Assembly: GCF_022965805.1 (NCBI RefSeq)
Contig: NC_133108.1
Coordinates: 23,589,545 to 23,653,544 of the forward strand
Length of the DNA stretch: 64,000 nucleotides
Origin: Primulina eburnea
Lineage: Eukaryota > Streptophyta > Magnoliopsida > Lamiales > Gesneriaceae
Direction of reading: 5' to 3'
The notes beneath the pieces were generated by a model. The model searched no databases, was not told the DNA's origin, and saw only the letters and a list, made by a program, of their open reading frames with translations. The position numbers and the translations under genes are program-made. Positions 1-11,409 of this stretch are shown piece by piece (positions within the stretch are counted from its first letter, which is position 1; every line of letters starts with the position of its first letter).

Positions 1-565
1 CATCGATATAAACCAAACATCCAGTGTCTTGACCTATCCATCAAACACTTTGGCACCTCCGCCAATCACTAATCTGTGATAATGTACAATGGGCCAGTGA
101 CGATTCCATCACCATCTGGCCCTTCTGTCACAAGACCAATCGTCTAATACATCCTTTTTATAAATCAATAGAACAAGCATATCAATCCAAATCAATGCAC
201 ATAATAACAATAAGTATGTGGTTTAGGGAAACTCAGATATATCACACTCGAGTTATTCTCCTGGTTCGACATTGACTTATACCTTTCTTTAGTTGCAGTT
301 CTGACAACATTCAAGTCTGGAATTCGAAGTCTGTCAATACTCGATCTGGCAATGACAATATCAAGAAGTATAATACCAATATACTGCTCAAATCAATACC
401 GAATCTGATCAATCTGAATCTAACTCAAAATCAACGGCATAACGGAACAATCTCAATAAACCTAGTAATACCATATCAATCAGATATCAATTCCCACAAC
501 TCATAATCAATAACGATAAAAATCTGATATCACATCCCAATCAAATCAACTCAGAAAATCATATC
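1..565 (-). repeat. TE-1 3' LTR, outer piece
   Basis: Collinear with 13508-14073 of the right-hand LTR, a few percent diverged. The remaining 584 bp of this LTR lie left of the window. The piece ends at 565, where TE-2 is inserted; the other piece resumes at 7336. The right LTR shows the uninterrupted version of the insertion site at about 14068-14075. Confidence 0.9.
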
Positions 566-689
566 TGTAAGGCCCGAGAATTGGTTATCATAATCAGACA
601 TGTTTTATTGATAATTAAGGTGATTATAGACGCATCGTATCGGACAGGAAGAGGCGAAAAAGAAATGCAAAGTATGTGCGAGATGAGCT

Positions 690-855
690 CTCGCGTATAT
701 GCGCCATTCAGCCCCGCACATATGCGCGAAATGTCCAGAACCATTGGCGCATATGTGCGAGTAGATACGCTCACATGCGCGAGGTGTTGGAATAGACATT
801 TCCGAGACAGTATGTCTCGCGCATATGCGCGAGTTGAGGACGCGCATATGCACAA
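690..855 (+). promoter_or_regulatory. CpG palindrome array in TE-2 5' LTR
   Basis: About six copies of a palindrome close to GCGCATATGCGC, some decayed (GCGTATATGCGC, GCGCATATGTGC, GCTCACATGCGC), spread over 165 bp. The last copy ends about 41 bp before the LTR TATA box at 896-902. Position and repetition suggest a promoter element; its binding factor is unknown. Confidence 0.6.
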
Positions 856-895
856 GAAGTCCAGCATGAATTTAGAGTTGACACTTGGCATGAGC

Positions 896-902
896 TATAT
901 AA
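896..902 (+). promoter_or_regulatory. TATA box of TE-2 5' LTR
   Basis: TATATAA in the context GAGCTATATAATG, at the same place in both TE-2 LTRs (5831-5837 in the other). It lies just downstream of the palindrome array, as expected for the U3/R boundary. Confidence 0.55.
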
Positions 903-1756
903 TGTGTAATATCTTCATTCTTCATATTGAACAGCAACAACCGAGGAGAGACATTTCAGAAAAGCTTCAAGAGTTCTTTATACATTTAAATTTGATTTTC
1001 TAATATTTACATATCAGATTTTCGATCCAAGCTTATATCCGTGCTCCTTGCATCAAAGACTATGAAAGGATGTAAGTATTGTTTATTTCCAACATGTTTT
1101 GAAGTTAAGATGTTGAGAGAAATCAGATATGATTACTATGAGATGTTCTTGTGATGATTATGAATGTATATTCGAAACCAGATCGAAGAAATGATATCGT
1201 ATGTGATTGTTTTGTATTTTCAGAATATGAGTATGTGTTTATACAGAATTTCAGAGTTTGAAGTATATGTGATAGTGGTTATGAGTTATTGATATGGAGT
1301 ATTGATATTTGAGTTGATTTGCTATTACAAGATCACGTCGTTATGCCGTCGAAATGTACCGAGAATGAATATTGCTACGTACATGTATTGGTTGAGTTGA
1401 ATGTTGATCTTGTATCTATTGAACATTGCCATTTCATATTTGTATTGGCCACTTCGATATCGAGACTTCGATAACGACAAAGATTGTACGACGGAAGGTA
1501 TAATTCATGTGACTTTGGGGAGATATAACTCAAATAAGATTCAATTTGAGTTTCCCAACAAAATCACATACTAGAATAGTTGTTTATCTTTTGATATGAT
1601 TATTATTTATTTATAGATTTATATTCAAATCTTTTGATATGATTATGCATTTATAGATTTATATTCATGCATCTAAGATAGGAGAGTCATTGGCAGATTT
1701 GCCAAACTTCTAGATGTTCGGTGTATTGACGCATAGGAGCAGACTTCCTCCGATTG

Positions 1757-2822
1757 TAGGCATGCCACTGAGCAGTGTCAGGGAGTCATGGGTCGATGCA
1801 ATATCTGTAGACAGCCGGGAAAATTTGCCAGAGTCTGTCCCCAGAGAGGTGCACAGCAAGCTCAGAGTATTGGGGAATCTGGTTCAGTATCTCAGCCAGA
1901 GCGGCAAGCATCATCTGTTCATTCCTTTTAGCCGCCACCTGCACCGTCCCAGTCCCAAGCCAGAGGTAGCCAGACAGTGAGTCAACCTCCCAGACAGCAG
2001 GCTCGAGTATTCGCACTGACAGAGGAGCAGGCCCAGGATGCGCCAGATGATGTGATTGCAGGTAACTGTTTTCTTTGCGGTTATCCTGCATATGTGTTGA
2101 TAGACACATGTGCATCCCATACATTCATTTCTGAACATTTTTCATTGACACATGCATTGTCTGTCGAGTCATTGTCTACTGTAGTGTCTATTTCTTCTCC
2201 GTTGGTAAGTGGTCTGATATATGTGACTTCAGTTAGACATTGTATACTACAATTTGAGGGGCATAAGATTGATTTATACTGTGTTGTACTTGGCTTATCT
2301 GATTTTGATTGTATTGTCGGGATTGACATGTTAACTAAGTACAGAGCCACCGTAGACTGCTTTCACAAGATTGTCAGATTCATACCTGAAACGACAGAAG
2401 AGTGGAAATTCTACGGTACGGGTTCTAGATCTCGGATTCCTTTAGTGTCTGCTCTGACAATGAATAGATTGTTGCAGAAAGGAGCAGAGGGGTTCCTTGT
2501 TTATTCTGTAGATCTACAGAAATCGAGCCCGGAATTGGTATATTTGCCAGTAGTATGGGGGTTTTCAGATTTATTTCCTGACGAGATTCCAGGGTTACCT
2601 CCAGCCCGAGAGGTAGATTTTAGCATTGATCTTATTCCAGTTACCGTTCCTATTTCGAGAGCTCCGTATAGAATGGAACCTATAAAGTTGAAAGAATTGA
2701 AAGCACAGTTAGAAGATCTTCTAGTTAAGGGATATATCAGACCCAGTGTATCTCCTTGGGGCGCTCCAGTGCTATTCGTGCGCAAGAAAGATGATTCCAT
2801 GAGATTACCGTCAACTGAATAA
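1757..2822 (+). pseudogene. TE-2 gag end, protease and start of RT
   Basis: Opens in the gag zinc knuckle (CNICRQPGKFARVC, with the usual His replaced by Lys), then a stop near 1930, then 1977-2822 open. The protease motif is LIDTCASH, where relatives have LIDTGA, so the catalytic Gly is lost. The later part holds the gypsy RT entry ([20 protein letters not shown]). It ends by frameshift: compared with TE-1, about 11 bp are missing just before the LCIDYR motif of RT. Non-functional. Confidence 0.85.
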
Positions 2823-2847
2823 GGCAACAATAAAGAACAAGTATCCT

Positions 2848-3561
2848 TTGTCTCGCATTGATGACTTATTTGATCAGTTGCAGGGATCATCTGTTTATTC
2901 TAAGATTTATTTGAGATCCGTATATCACCAGCTCAGAGTCCGAGATGTTGATATACCGAAGACAACATTCCGAACCAGGTATGGACATTACAAATTTATT
3001 GTCATGCCTTTCGGTTTAACGAATGCTCCAGCGGTGTTTATGGCACTGATGAACCGCGTCTTTCAGAGGTATTTGGATGAGTTTTTTATCGTGTTTATTG
3101 ATGATATTTTGGTATATTCCAAGAATAGGAATGAGCATGCAGAGTATTTAAAAATTGTATTGCAGACACTTATAAACGAAAGAATGTGTGCTAAACTGTC
3201 AAAGTGCGAGTTCTGGTTGAAACATGTTGTCTTCTTGGGTCATATTATATCTAGAGACGGTATTTCTGTAGATCTGAGTAAAGTTGAAGCTGTGATCAGT
3301 TGTCCTAGACCGACTTCTGTACCAGAGATACGCAGTTTCATGGGTCTGGCAGGATATTACCGACGATTCATTAAAGATTTCTCCAGTATTGCGAAGCCGA
3401 TTACCCAGTTGACACAGAAGAATACACGATTTGTGTGGTCTGAAGATTGTGAGTCTAGCTTTCTAGAGTTGAAGAAGAGGCTGACCAGTGCTCCAGTATT
3501 GACGATACCTTCAGGTACTGGTGAGTTCGTTGTATATTGTGATGCATCCACAGAGGGTTAG
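2848..3561 (+). pseudogene. TE-2 reverse transcriptase core and RNase H start
   Basis: Continues RT in a shifted frame: [20 protein letters not shown], then the catalytic box FIDDILVYS (FIDD at 3094-3105), thumb region and the first RNase H motif (YCDAS). Ends at a stop caused by a 1-bp deletion just after the DAS motif, judged against TE-1. The RT catalytic aspartates are intact, but the reading frame is broken on both sides. Confidence 0.85.
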
Positions 3562-3572
3562 GATGTGTTCTT

Positions 3573-4256
3573 ATGCAACGAGGACATGTAATCGCATATG
3601 CCTCAAGACAATTGAAGCCACATGAGATTCGCTACCCAATTCATGATCTTGAATTGGCAGCTATCGTTTTTGCACTGAAGATCTGGCGTCATTATCTTTA
3701 TGGCGAAAAATTTGAGATCTATTCGGATCACAAGAGTCTGAAGTATCTGTTTTCTCAATCTGAATTTAATATGAGGCAGCGTAGATGGCTTGATCTACTG
3801 AAAGATTTTGATTGCGAGATCAAGTACTATCTAAGGAAGTCAAATGCAGCAGCGGATGCCTTGAGTCGAAAGGTATGTGCTCTATCCTTATCGACGATAG
3901 GTGTTTCGAATTTAGTTGAAGATTGTTGTTTGTCTGGATTAGCATTTGATACAGATAGTAGACATCTACGACTTGCTACCATTCAAGTTAAACCAGATTT
4001 GATTAGGAGGATCAAAGAAGCACAAAAAAGTGATCTGAATGTTCAGAAATCTATTGAGATGATCCGATCAGGAAATCTGTCAGAATATCAGGTACGTAAT
4101 CATGTTCTGTACGTGAATAATCGGCTTGTAGTGCCAGATGTTTCAGATTTGAAACAACAGATAATGTCAAAAGCGCACTGTAGTCGGTTTAGTATTCATC
4201 CTGGTGGCAGAAAGATGTACAATGACTTGAAGACACAGTTCTGGTGGAACAGATGA
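3573..4256 (+). pseudogene. TE-2 RNase H and integrase zinc-binding region
   Basis: RNase H follows ([12 protein letters not shown]; connection region ending AADALSRK), then the start of the integrase with its N-terminal histidines ([14 protein letters not shown]). The frame is lost at 4245-4256 by a 1-bp deletion in the stretch that codes YWWKQMK in TE-1. The integrase zinc finger continues in the next frame. Confidence 0.85.
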
Positions 4257-5424
4257 AGTCAGATATTGCCGAATTTGTGTCTAAGTGCTTGAATTGCCAA
4301 CAGGTGAAGGCCGAGAGAAAGAAGCTTGGAGGTCTACTTCAGAGTTTGTCTATTCCTGAATGGAAATGGGATCCTATTTCCATGGATTTCGTGACGAAGT
4401 TACCTCAATCATCCCGGGGCTATGATGCGATTTGGGTCATTATTGACCGATTAACCAAATCAGCGTGTTTTATTCCATACAGAATGACATACCGACATGA
4501 TTAGATGGCTGAGATTTATTTCAGAGAGGTTGTCAGATTGCATGGTGTGCCGAAGTCTATCGTATCAGATCGTGATCCACGATTCACTTCACACTTTTGG
4601 CACAGTCTGCAGCAGGCTCTAGGTACGACATTACACTTGAGTACTGCTTATCATCCTCAGACAGACGGACAGTCAGAACAGACTATCCAGACTTTAGAGG
4701 ACATGTTGAGAGCTGTAGTGCTAGATTTCAGCACTAGTTGGTAAGATTCACTACCTTTGTGTGAATTCTCGTACAACAACAGCTATCAAACGAGCGTTGA
4801 GATGGCTCCGTTTGACCCATTATATGGCAAGAAGTGCAGATCTCCGTTGTACTGGGATGATGTATCTGAGGTACCAGAAATTGGACCTGATATGGTACGT
4901 GAAATGACTGAGAAAGTGAAGATCATTCAGAAGAGAATGAAAACGGCACAGGATAGACAAGCGAAATATTCCAATATCAGTCGGAGACCGTTGGTATTTG
5001 AGCAGGGAGACAGAGTATTCTTGAAGATTTCTCCTTTCAGAGGAATTGTCAGATTTGGCAAGCGTGGAAAGTTGTCTCCTAGATATATCGTTCCTTACGA
5101 AATTCTGGAGAAGATTGGCGATCGAGCATATCGACTTGCTCTTCCTCCTTCTCTATCTGGAATACATGACGTATTTCATGTATCGATGTTGCGTAGATAT
5201 ATGCCAGATATTTCTCATGTCATTCAGCCTGACAAAGCCGAGCTTGATCAGACTTTGAGTTATGTTGAGCAACCGATACAGATTCTTGATCGGAAAGAGA
5301 AGCAGCTCAGAACAAAGACTATTCCACTTGTGAAAGTTCAATGGAGTCGTCATGGCACTGAAGAAGCAACTTGGGAGACATAATCTGAGATGAGAAAGAG
5401 ATATCCCGAGTTATTCTCATGATG
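4244..5424 (+). pseudogene. TE-2 integrase core and chromodomain
   Basis: One frame carrying three stops (about 4502, 4742 and 5381). Against TE-1 they are Gln, Gln and Glu codons, two of them simple C-to-T changes. Motifs: zinc finger CLNCQQVK, core D in [10 protein letters not shown] in SDRDPRF, E in DGQSEQTIQTLED, the GPY-like module (PRYIVPYEIL) and a C-terminal chromodomain (QILDRKEKQLRTK to EEATWET and RKRYPELF). The chromodomain places it among the plant chromoviruses. Confidence 0.87.
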
Positions 5425-5509
5425 TGAGTATTTATGCAGTTTTGATTATATTAATTCTTTTACATGCTTGAATTATTGCTTGTGAGTTTGAGGACGAACT
5501 TATATCTAA

Positions 5510-5520
5510 TAGAGGGAGAA
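5510..5520 (+). other. Polypurine tract of TE-2
   Basis: AGAGGGAGAAA directly before the TG of the 3' LTR, the expected plus-strand primer. Confidence 0.65.
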
Positions 5521-5521
5521 A

Positions 5522-7330
5522 TGTAAGGCCCGAGAATTGATCATCATAATCAGACTTGTTTTATTGATAATTTAGGTGATTATAGACGCATCGTATCGGA
5601 CCGGAAGAGGCGAGGAAAGAAATGCAAAGTATGTGCGAGATGAGCTCTCGCGCATATGCGCCATTCAGCACGGTGCATATGCGCGAAATGTCCAGAACCA
5701 TTGGCGCATATGCGCGAGGTGTTGGAATAGACATTGCCGAGACAGTATGTCTCGCGCATATGCGCGAGTTGTGGACGCGCATATGCGCGAGAAGTCCAAC
5801 ATGAATTTAGAGTTGACACATGGCATGAGCTATATAATGTGTAATATCTTCATTCTTCATTTTGAACAGCAACAACCGAGGAGAGACATTTCAGAAAAGC
5901 TTCAAGAGTTCTTTATACCTTTAAATTTTGATTTTCTAAGATTTACATATAAGATTTTCGATCCAATCTTATATCCGTGATCCTTGCATCAAAGACTACG
6001 AAAGGATGTAAGTATTGTTTAATTCCAACATGTTTTTAAGTTAAAATGTTGAGAGAAATCAGATATGATTACTATTAGATGTTCTTGTGATGATTATGAA
6101 TGTATATTCGAAACCGGATCGAAGAAATGATATCGTATGTGATTGTTTTGTATTTTCAGAATATGAGTATGAGTTTATATAGAATTTCAGAGTTTGAAGT
6201 ATATGTGATAGTGGTTATGAGTTATTGATATGGAGTATTGATATTTGAGTTGATTTGGTATTACAAGATCACGTCGTTATGCCGTCCAAATGTACCGAGA
6301 ATGAATATTGCTACATACATGTATTGGTTGAGTTGAATGTTGATATTGTATCTATTGAACATTGCCATTTCAGATTTTTATTGGCCACTTCGATATCGAG
6401 ACTTCGACAACGACAAAGATTGTACGACGGAAGGTATAATTCATGTGACTTTGGGGAGATATAACTCAAATGAGATTCAATTTGAGTTTCCCAACAAAAT
6501 CACATACTAGAATAGTTGTTTATCTTTTGATATGATTATGATTTGTTTATAGATTTATATTCAAATCTTTTGATATGATTATGCATTTATAGATTTATAT
6601 TCATGCATCTAAGATAGGAGAGTCATTGGCAGATTTGCCAAACTTCTAGATGTTCGGTGTATCGACGCATAGGAGCAGACTTCCTCCGATTGAAGACATT
6701 TGATACACACATGACCGAAGTCTAGGAATAAGACGTACTGTTACCCCGATTGGGAGGGTAGGTGACAGACAATGACGTATTATTCACACTGGGATCCATA
6801 GAGTAGAGTCGAGTTGAGTCAAGACATGATTTGATTTGAATTGCATGTTTTTATTGATTTGGTTTCATAGACTATGGAACCTATTGCTTTTGATGTTATT
6901 CACGATAGTATGTTTCATGATTTGTACTTTGTATATGCATGTATACCATGTTTTATATTGGGATTTGTTCTCACCGGAGTTTCCGGCTATTGTTATGTCT
7001 GTATGTGTGCATAACAACAGGTGGGGCAGGATCTGGGTCACGACAGAGATGAGATCGAGATAGCGTGGTGACTTCAGGCTCAGAAGATCACTAGTGGTTT
7101 CATATTAGACTTGTACTACTTGTAGATTGTAGTTTGTATTAAACACTAGTTGGTATGAATGTACTAGAACAAGACATGTATTATGTTTGTTGAAATAAAA
7201 TATAGAACTAACTTGTGCTTGAGTTATATATATTTGAATTAATGTTAAAAAGCAAAAATTTTTACCCGCATTTTTGAATAAAGATCTGATTAATCCCGAA
7301 AAGAACCGAGTTAGAGACCGGGTCCCCACA
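5522..7330 (+). repeat. TE-2 3' LTR, complete
   Basis: 1809 bp from TGTAAGGCCCGAG to GGGTCCCCACA. It carries the palindrome array 5651-5795, a TATA box 5831-5837 and the conserved 3' half shared with other Tekay-type LTRs here, including a stretch around 6650-6800 also recognisable in the LTR 35679-37896. Followed by ATAAC, the target duplication. Confidence 0.92.
5651..5795 (+). promoter_or_regulatory. CpG palindrome array in TE-2 3' LTR
   Basis: Five well-kept copies of GCGCATATGCGC or close variants, four of them flanked as CGCGCATATGCGCGAG. The last copy ends 36 bp before TATATAA at 5831-5837. One unit fewer than the 5' LTR of the same element. Confidence 0.62.
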
Positions 7331-7631
7331 ATAACAATTTCATACGATAATCGTTCTTCAATCCAGTTTCGATTGTACGATGTCTAACATGTGAAGAACC
7401 TAATATATGAATCATATATGATTATGGAAATATAATAATTTGAAGACCTAACAAAACTTAGTAAAACTTATGTCCAGTCGTAGCCTGCGTCGATAGGAAC
7501 ACAGTACAGAAGTTGGATTGAAATCCTGACCGGCTGATCTTTCACAAACTTCAATCTACGATTCAATGAATTTAAATTATTTCAAAAGCTCCCCTCGGTT
7601 TTCCTTTTCTGAATCCAAAGAAGGAATGAAG

Positions 7632-7767
<136 letters not shown>

Positions 7768-7805
7768 GCATGTCCAAGAAAGGTGGCATCCTTTTTTAAG
7801 CAACA

Positions 7806-8030
7806 CGTCTCGTGCATATGCGCGAGACCTACTGGTCTCAGCATCAATTCACTCGGCAGCTCGCGCATATGCGCGCCCCATCACCACGCATATGTGCGAG
7901 GTTCTCTGGAATCACATTTTTTCCTTGCACACACTCGCGCATATGCGTGCACTCACTTCGCGCATATGCGCGAGGCCCTTTGCCCATCTCGCGCATATAC
8001 GCGTCTCCTGGTCGTGCATATGCGCGAGGT
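7806..8030 (-). promoter_or_regulatory. CpG palindrome array in TE-1 3' LTR
   Basis: Seven copies related to GCGCATATGCGC (variants GTGCATATGCGC, GCGCATATGCGT, GCGCATATACGC). In the LTR's own orientation the array lies just upstream of the TATA site. It has one copy fewer than the partner LTR at 14427-14675. Confidence 0.6.
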
Positions 8031-8270
8031 GTACTGTCCTCGCACATACAAACTTTCATGCTGAATCAAATCATGTCCCGATTAATCCTCTCATATTCAT
8101 ATCAATTCACAATAAATCATTTCGCAGATTAACAGATAAAAATCTCGGGCATTACATTTCTCCCCCCCAAGATATGATTTCGTCCCCAAAATCACAGGCA
8201 ATTCAAATCATATCAATAAAAAGGTATAATAGAAGCTAAACAGAAAACTCAAATCAGTGAAATAACTCTG

Positions 8271-9422
8271 GAAATCTCTATCTCATGTCTGATTCAGTTT
8301 CCCAGGCAGCTTCTTCAATGCCATGACGACTCCATTGGACTTTCACAAGCGAAATTTTCTTCGTTCTGAGCTGTTTTTCATTTCGGTCGAGAATCTGAAT
8401 CGGCCTTTCAAAATAGCTCAATGTCTCGTCAAGTTCGGCCTCTGCTGGCTGGATAACATGTGAAGCATCAGGCAGGTATTTCCGCAATAATGTACATGAA
8501 AGACATCATGTATCCCAGATAGAGAAAGCGGTAAGGCAAGTCGATAGGCACGATCTCCTATCTTCTCGAGAATCTCATACGGACCAATATATCGAGGAGA
8601 CAACTTTCCTTTCTTGCCAAATCTGACAACTCCTCTGAAAGGTGAAATCTTCAAAAATACCCGGTCTCCTGCCTCAAATACCAACGGTCGTCGTCTGATG
8701 TTGGCATATTTGTCCTGTCTGTCTTGAGCAACCTTCATTCTCTTCTGAATCAGCTTCACTTTTTCTGTCATATCTCTGATCATATGAGGTCCAATCTCAG
8801 GAACTTCAGAGATATCGTCCCAATAAAGAGGGGATCTACATTTCTTGCCGTACAACGCTTCAAATGGTGCCATCTCAATACTCGTCTGATAGCTGTTGTT
8901 GTACGAAAATTCACAAAGTGGAAATGCATCTTGCCAGTTAGTGCTAAAATCAAGCACTACAGCTCTCAGCATATCTTCCAGTGTTTGGATCGTCCGCTCT
9001 GACTGTCCGTCAGTCTGTGGATGATATGCGGTACTCAAATGTAATTTCGTACCTAGAGCTTGCTGCAAACTCTGCCAAAAGTGCGAAGTAAACCAATGAT
9101 CACGGTCTGATACAATCGACTTCGGCACTCCATGCAATTTGACCACTTCTCTGACATTAATATCGGCCATCTGGTCATGTCTGTACGTCATTTTGTATGG
9201 AATAAAACATGCGGATTTGGTCAATCTGTAAATCACAACCCAAATCGCATCACAACATCTGGAGGAACGTGGTAACTGCGTCACAAAATCCATGGAAATT
9301 TGATCCCATTTCCATTCAAGAATAGATAAACTGTGCAGTAGACCTCCTGGTTTCTTTCTCTCGGCTTTCACCTGTTGGAAATTCAGACATTTGGATACAA
9401 ATGTAGCAATATCAGCTTTCAT
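8271..9422 (-). pseudogene. TE-1 integrase core and chromodomain
   Basis: Minus-strand frame from the integrase zinc finger (CLNFQQVK, where TE-2 has CLNCQQVK, so one zinc Cys is lost) through the core (D in SMDFVTQLP, D in SDRDHWF, E in DGQSERTIQTLED) to the GPY-like module (PRYIGPYEIL). A frameshift near 8480 separates the chromodomain (PIQILDRNEKQLRTK, EEAAWETESDMR), which reads at 8278-8487 in another frame. Inactive. Confidence 0.86.
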
Positions 9423-9537
9423 TTGTTTCCACTAGTATTGTGTCTTCAAATCGGATGAATGCTAAAACAATTGTTGTGCGCTTCTGCCAGTATCCGCTAT
9501 CTCAAATCTGAAACATTCGGCACAACAATACGGTTAT

Positions 9538-10125
9538 TCACATACAAAACACTGTCATGAACCTGATATTCCGATTGATGTCCAGCTCTGACCATAGCAA
9601 TCGAATTTGTACATTCTGATCAATTTTCTGTGCATATTTGATTCTCAATATCATTTCTGGTTCGACCCGAATAGCACATAATCTCAGAGGCTGACAATCT
9701 GTTTCAAAGGCTAATCCAGACAAACAGCAATCTTCTATCAAATTCGAAACACCAATCGTCGATAAGGATAAAGAACATACCTTTCGACTCAGTGCATCAG
9801 CTGCTGCATTGGACTTTCCAGGATAGTATTTGATTTCACAATCAAAATCCTTCAATAAATCAAGCCATCTTCGCTGCCTTATATTCAACTCGGAGTGTGA
9901 AAACAGATACTTCAAGCTCTTGTGATCAGAATAAATTTCAAACTTCTCACCGTAAAGGTAGTGTCGCCATATCTTCAAAGCGAATACAATGGCAGCCAAT
10001 TCAAGATCATGAATTGGGTAACTAGTCTCATGTGGCTTCAACAGTCTCGAGGAATAAGCAATAACATGTCCTCGCTGCATCAGAACACAACCCAATCCTC
10101 GGTGAGATGCATCACAATAAACCAC
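9538..10125 (-). pseudogene. TE-1 RNase H domain
   Basis: Starts at the first RNase H motif ([18 protein letters not shown]), followed by [41 protein letters not shown] and AADALSRK. Frame is lost at 9538, before the integrase zinc finger; 9423-9537 is the damaged link. Confidence 0.84.
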
Positions 10126-10140
10126 AAAATCACCAGTACC

Positions 10141-11071
10141 TTATGGAATAGTCAGTATCGCTGCACTGGTCAGTCTTTTCTTCAATTCAAGAAAGCTGGT
10201 CTCACATTCTTCAGACCAAACAAATGAATCATTTTTCTGAGTCAGCTGAGTAATCGGCTTGGCAATGCTGGAAAAATCTTTAATAAATCGACGGTAATAT
10301 CCTGCCAAACCCATAAAACTATGAATCTCGGGTACTGATGTCTGTCTTGGCCAACTGATCACAGCCTCAACTTTACTGGGATCAACAGAAATACCGTCTC
10401 CGGATATAATATGACCCAAGAATACAACCTATCTCAACCAAAATTCGCATTTCGACAGTTTAACATATAATTTCTCAGCCCTCAGAATTTCAATATAGTT
10501 CCCAAATGCTCAGCATGATCAATCATATTCTTCGAATAAATCAAAATATAATCAATAAATATAATCACGAAACCATCAAGATATCTCTGGAATATACGGT
10601 TCATCAGACCCATAAATACCGCTGGAGCGTCAGTCAACCTAAACGGCATGACAATAAACTCATAATGTCAATTCTTGGTTGTGAACTCTGTCTTCGATAT
10701 ATCAGAATCCCTGACTCTCAGCTGATGATATCTAGATCTCAGATCGATCTTCGAATGTATTGAAGAACCATGCAACTGATCAAACAAATTATCAATGCGA
10801 GGCAAGGGATATTTATTCTTTACCGTTGCTTTGTTCAGTTGCCGGTAGTCAATGCAGAGTCTCCTTGAACCGTCTTTCTTTCGCACAAACAATACTGGAG
10901 CACCCCCCAAGGAGACACGCTCGGTCTGATATACCCCTTGGCCAGTAAATCCTCCAAATGTTCTTTCAACTCTTTCAATTCAATCGGTGCCATTCTGTAC
11001 GGAGCTCTAGAAATCGGAAGTTTACCTGACATCAATTCAATGCTGAAGTCTATCTCTCTAATCGGAGGCAA
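10141..11071 (-). pseudogene. TE-1 reverse transcriptase, several frameshifts
   Basis: The RT is spread over three frames: 10835-11071 (palm entry, [11 protein letters not shown]), 10668-10910 ([20 protein letters not shown]) and 10141-10419 (thumb and connection, GHIISGDGISVDPSKVEAV and [16 protein letters not shown]). The stretch 10420-10667 that should carry the catalytic FIDD box is out of frame. Inactive. Confidence 0.83.
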
Positions 11072-11409
11072 AGCAAATCAGCCAAAGATGGACTCGATTT
11101 CAGTAAGTCAACAGAATATACAAGGAGTCCCTCCGCTCCTTTTTGTAACCACCGAGTCATATTCATAGCAGATATCAAAGGAATTCCGGCTCGAGAACGC
11201 TTACCGTAGAATTTCCACTCATCAGCCATCTCAGGTCTGAATCTCACAATCTTGTGGAAACAATCAACAGTAGCTCTGTACTTGGTCAACATATCGATAC
11301 CGATAATACAGTCAAAATCAGACAACCCAAGCACAATACAGTCTAACTCAATCTCATGCCCATCATACTGTAACATACAATGTTTCACAGACATCACTGA
11401 TATAAACAT
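11050..11409 (-). pseudogene. TE-1 protease C-terminal part and RT linker
   Basis: Continues the protease in a shifted frame: the second retropepsin block DCIIGIDMLTKYRATVDC, then the linker toward RT. It overlaps the gag-protease frame by 16 bp, marking the frameshift at about 11400. Confidence 0.8.

Larger units (their letters stand above)
566..1756 (+). repeat. TE-2 5' LTR, truncated at its 3' end
   Basis: Begins TGTAAGGCCCGAG and matches 5522-6692 nearly base for base. At about 1756 the match stops and sequence coding for the gag zinc knuckle begins. About 640 bp of LTR, the primer site and most of gag are missing in one deletion. It contains one extra 22-bp promoter motif unit relative to the 3' LTR (near 755-777). 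Confidence 0.88.
566..7330 (+). mobile_element. TE-2, Tekay-like gypsy element nested in TE-1 LTR
   Basis: Plus-strand element with a truncated 5' LTR (566-1756), a broken gag-pol (1757-5424) and a complete 3' LTR (5522-7330). The 5-bp flanks are ATATC (561-565) and ATAAC (7331-7335). The empty site in the partner LTR of TE-1 reads ATAAC, so this is a target-site duplication with one substitution. TE-2 and TE-1 are close relatives: same LTR backbone and same gag-pol. The primer site and most of gag are deleted. Confidence 0.9.

Noticed and set aside
690..855. CRISPR array
   Set aside because: Repeats are 12-bp palindromes with irregular spacing in a plant LTR; no spacers of constant length and no cas genes.
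559..1003. Open frames on both strands over the GCGCATATGCGC array, also at 5561-5980, 7766-8239, 14310-14815
   Set aside because: The palindrome reads through in all frames (SRAYAR, AHMRE, RICAR). The peptides are products of the repeat, change with its copy number, and lie in LTR promoters.
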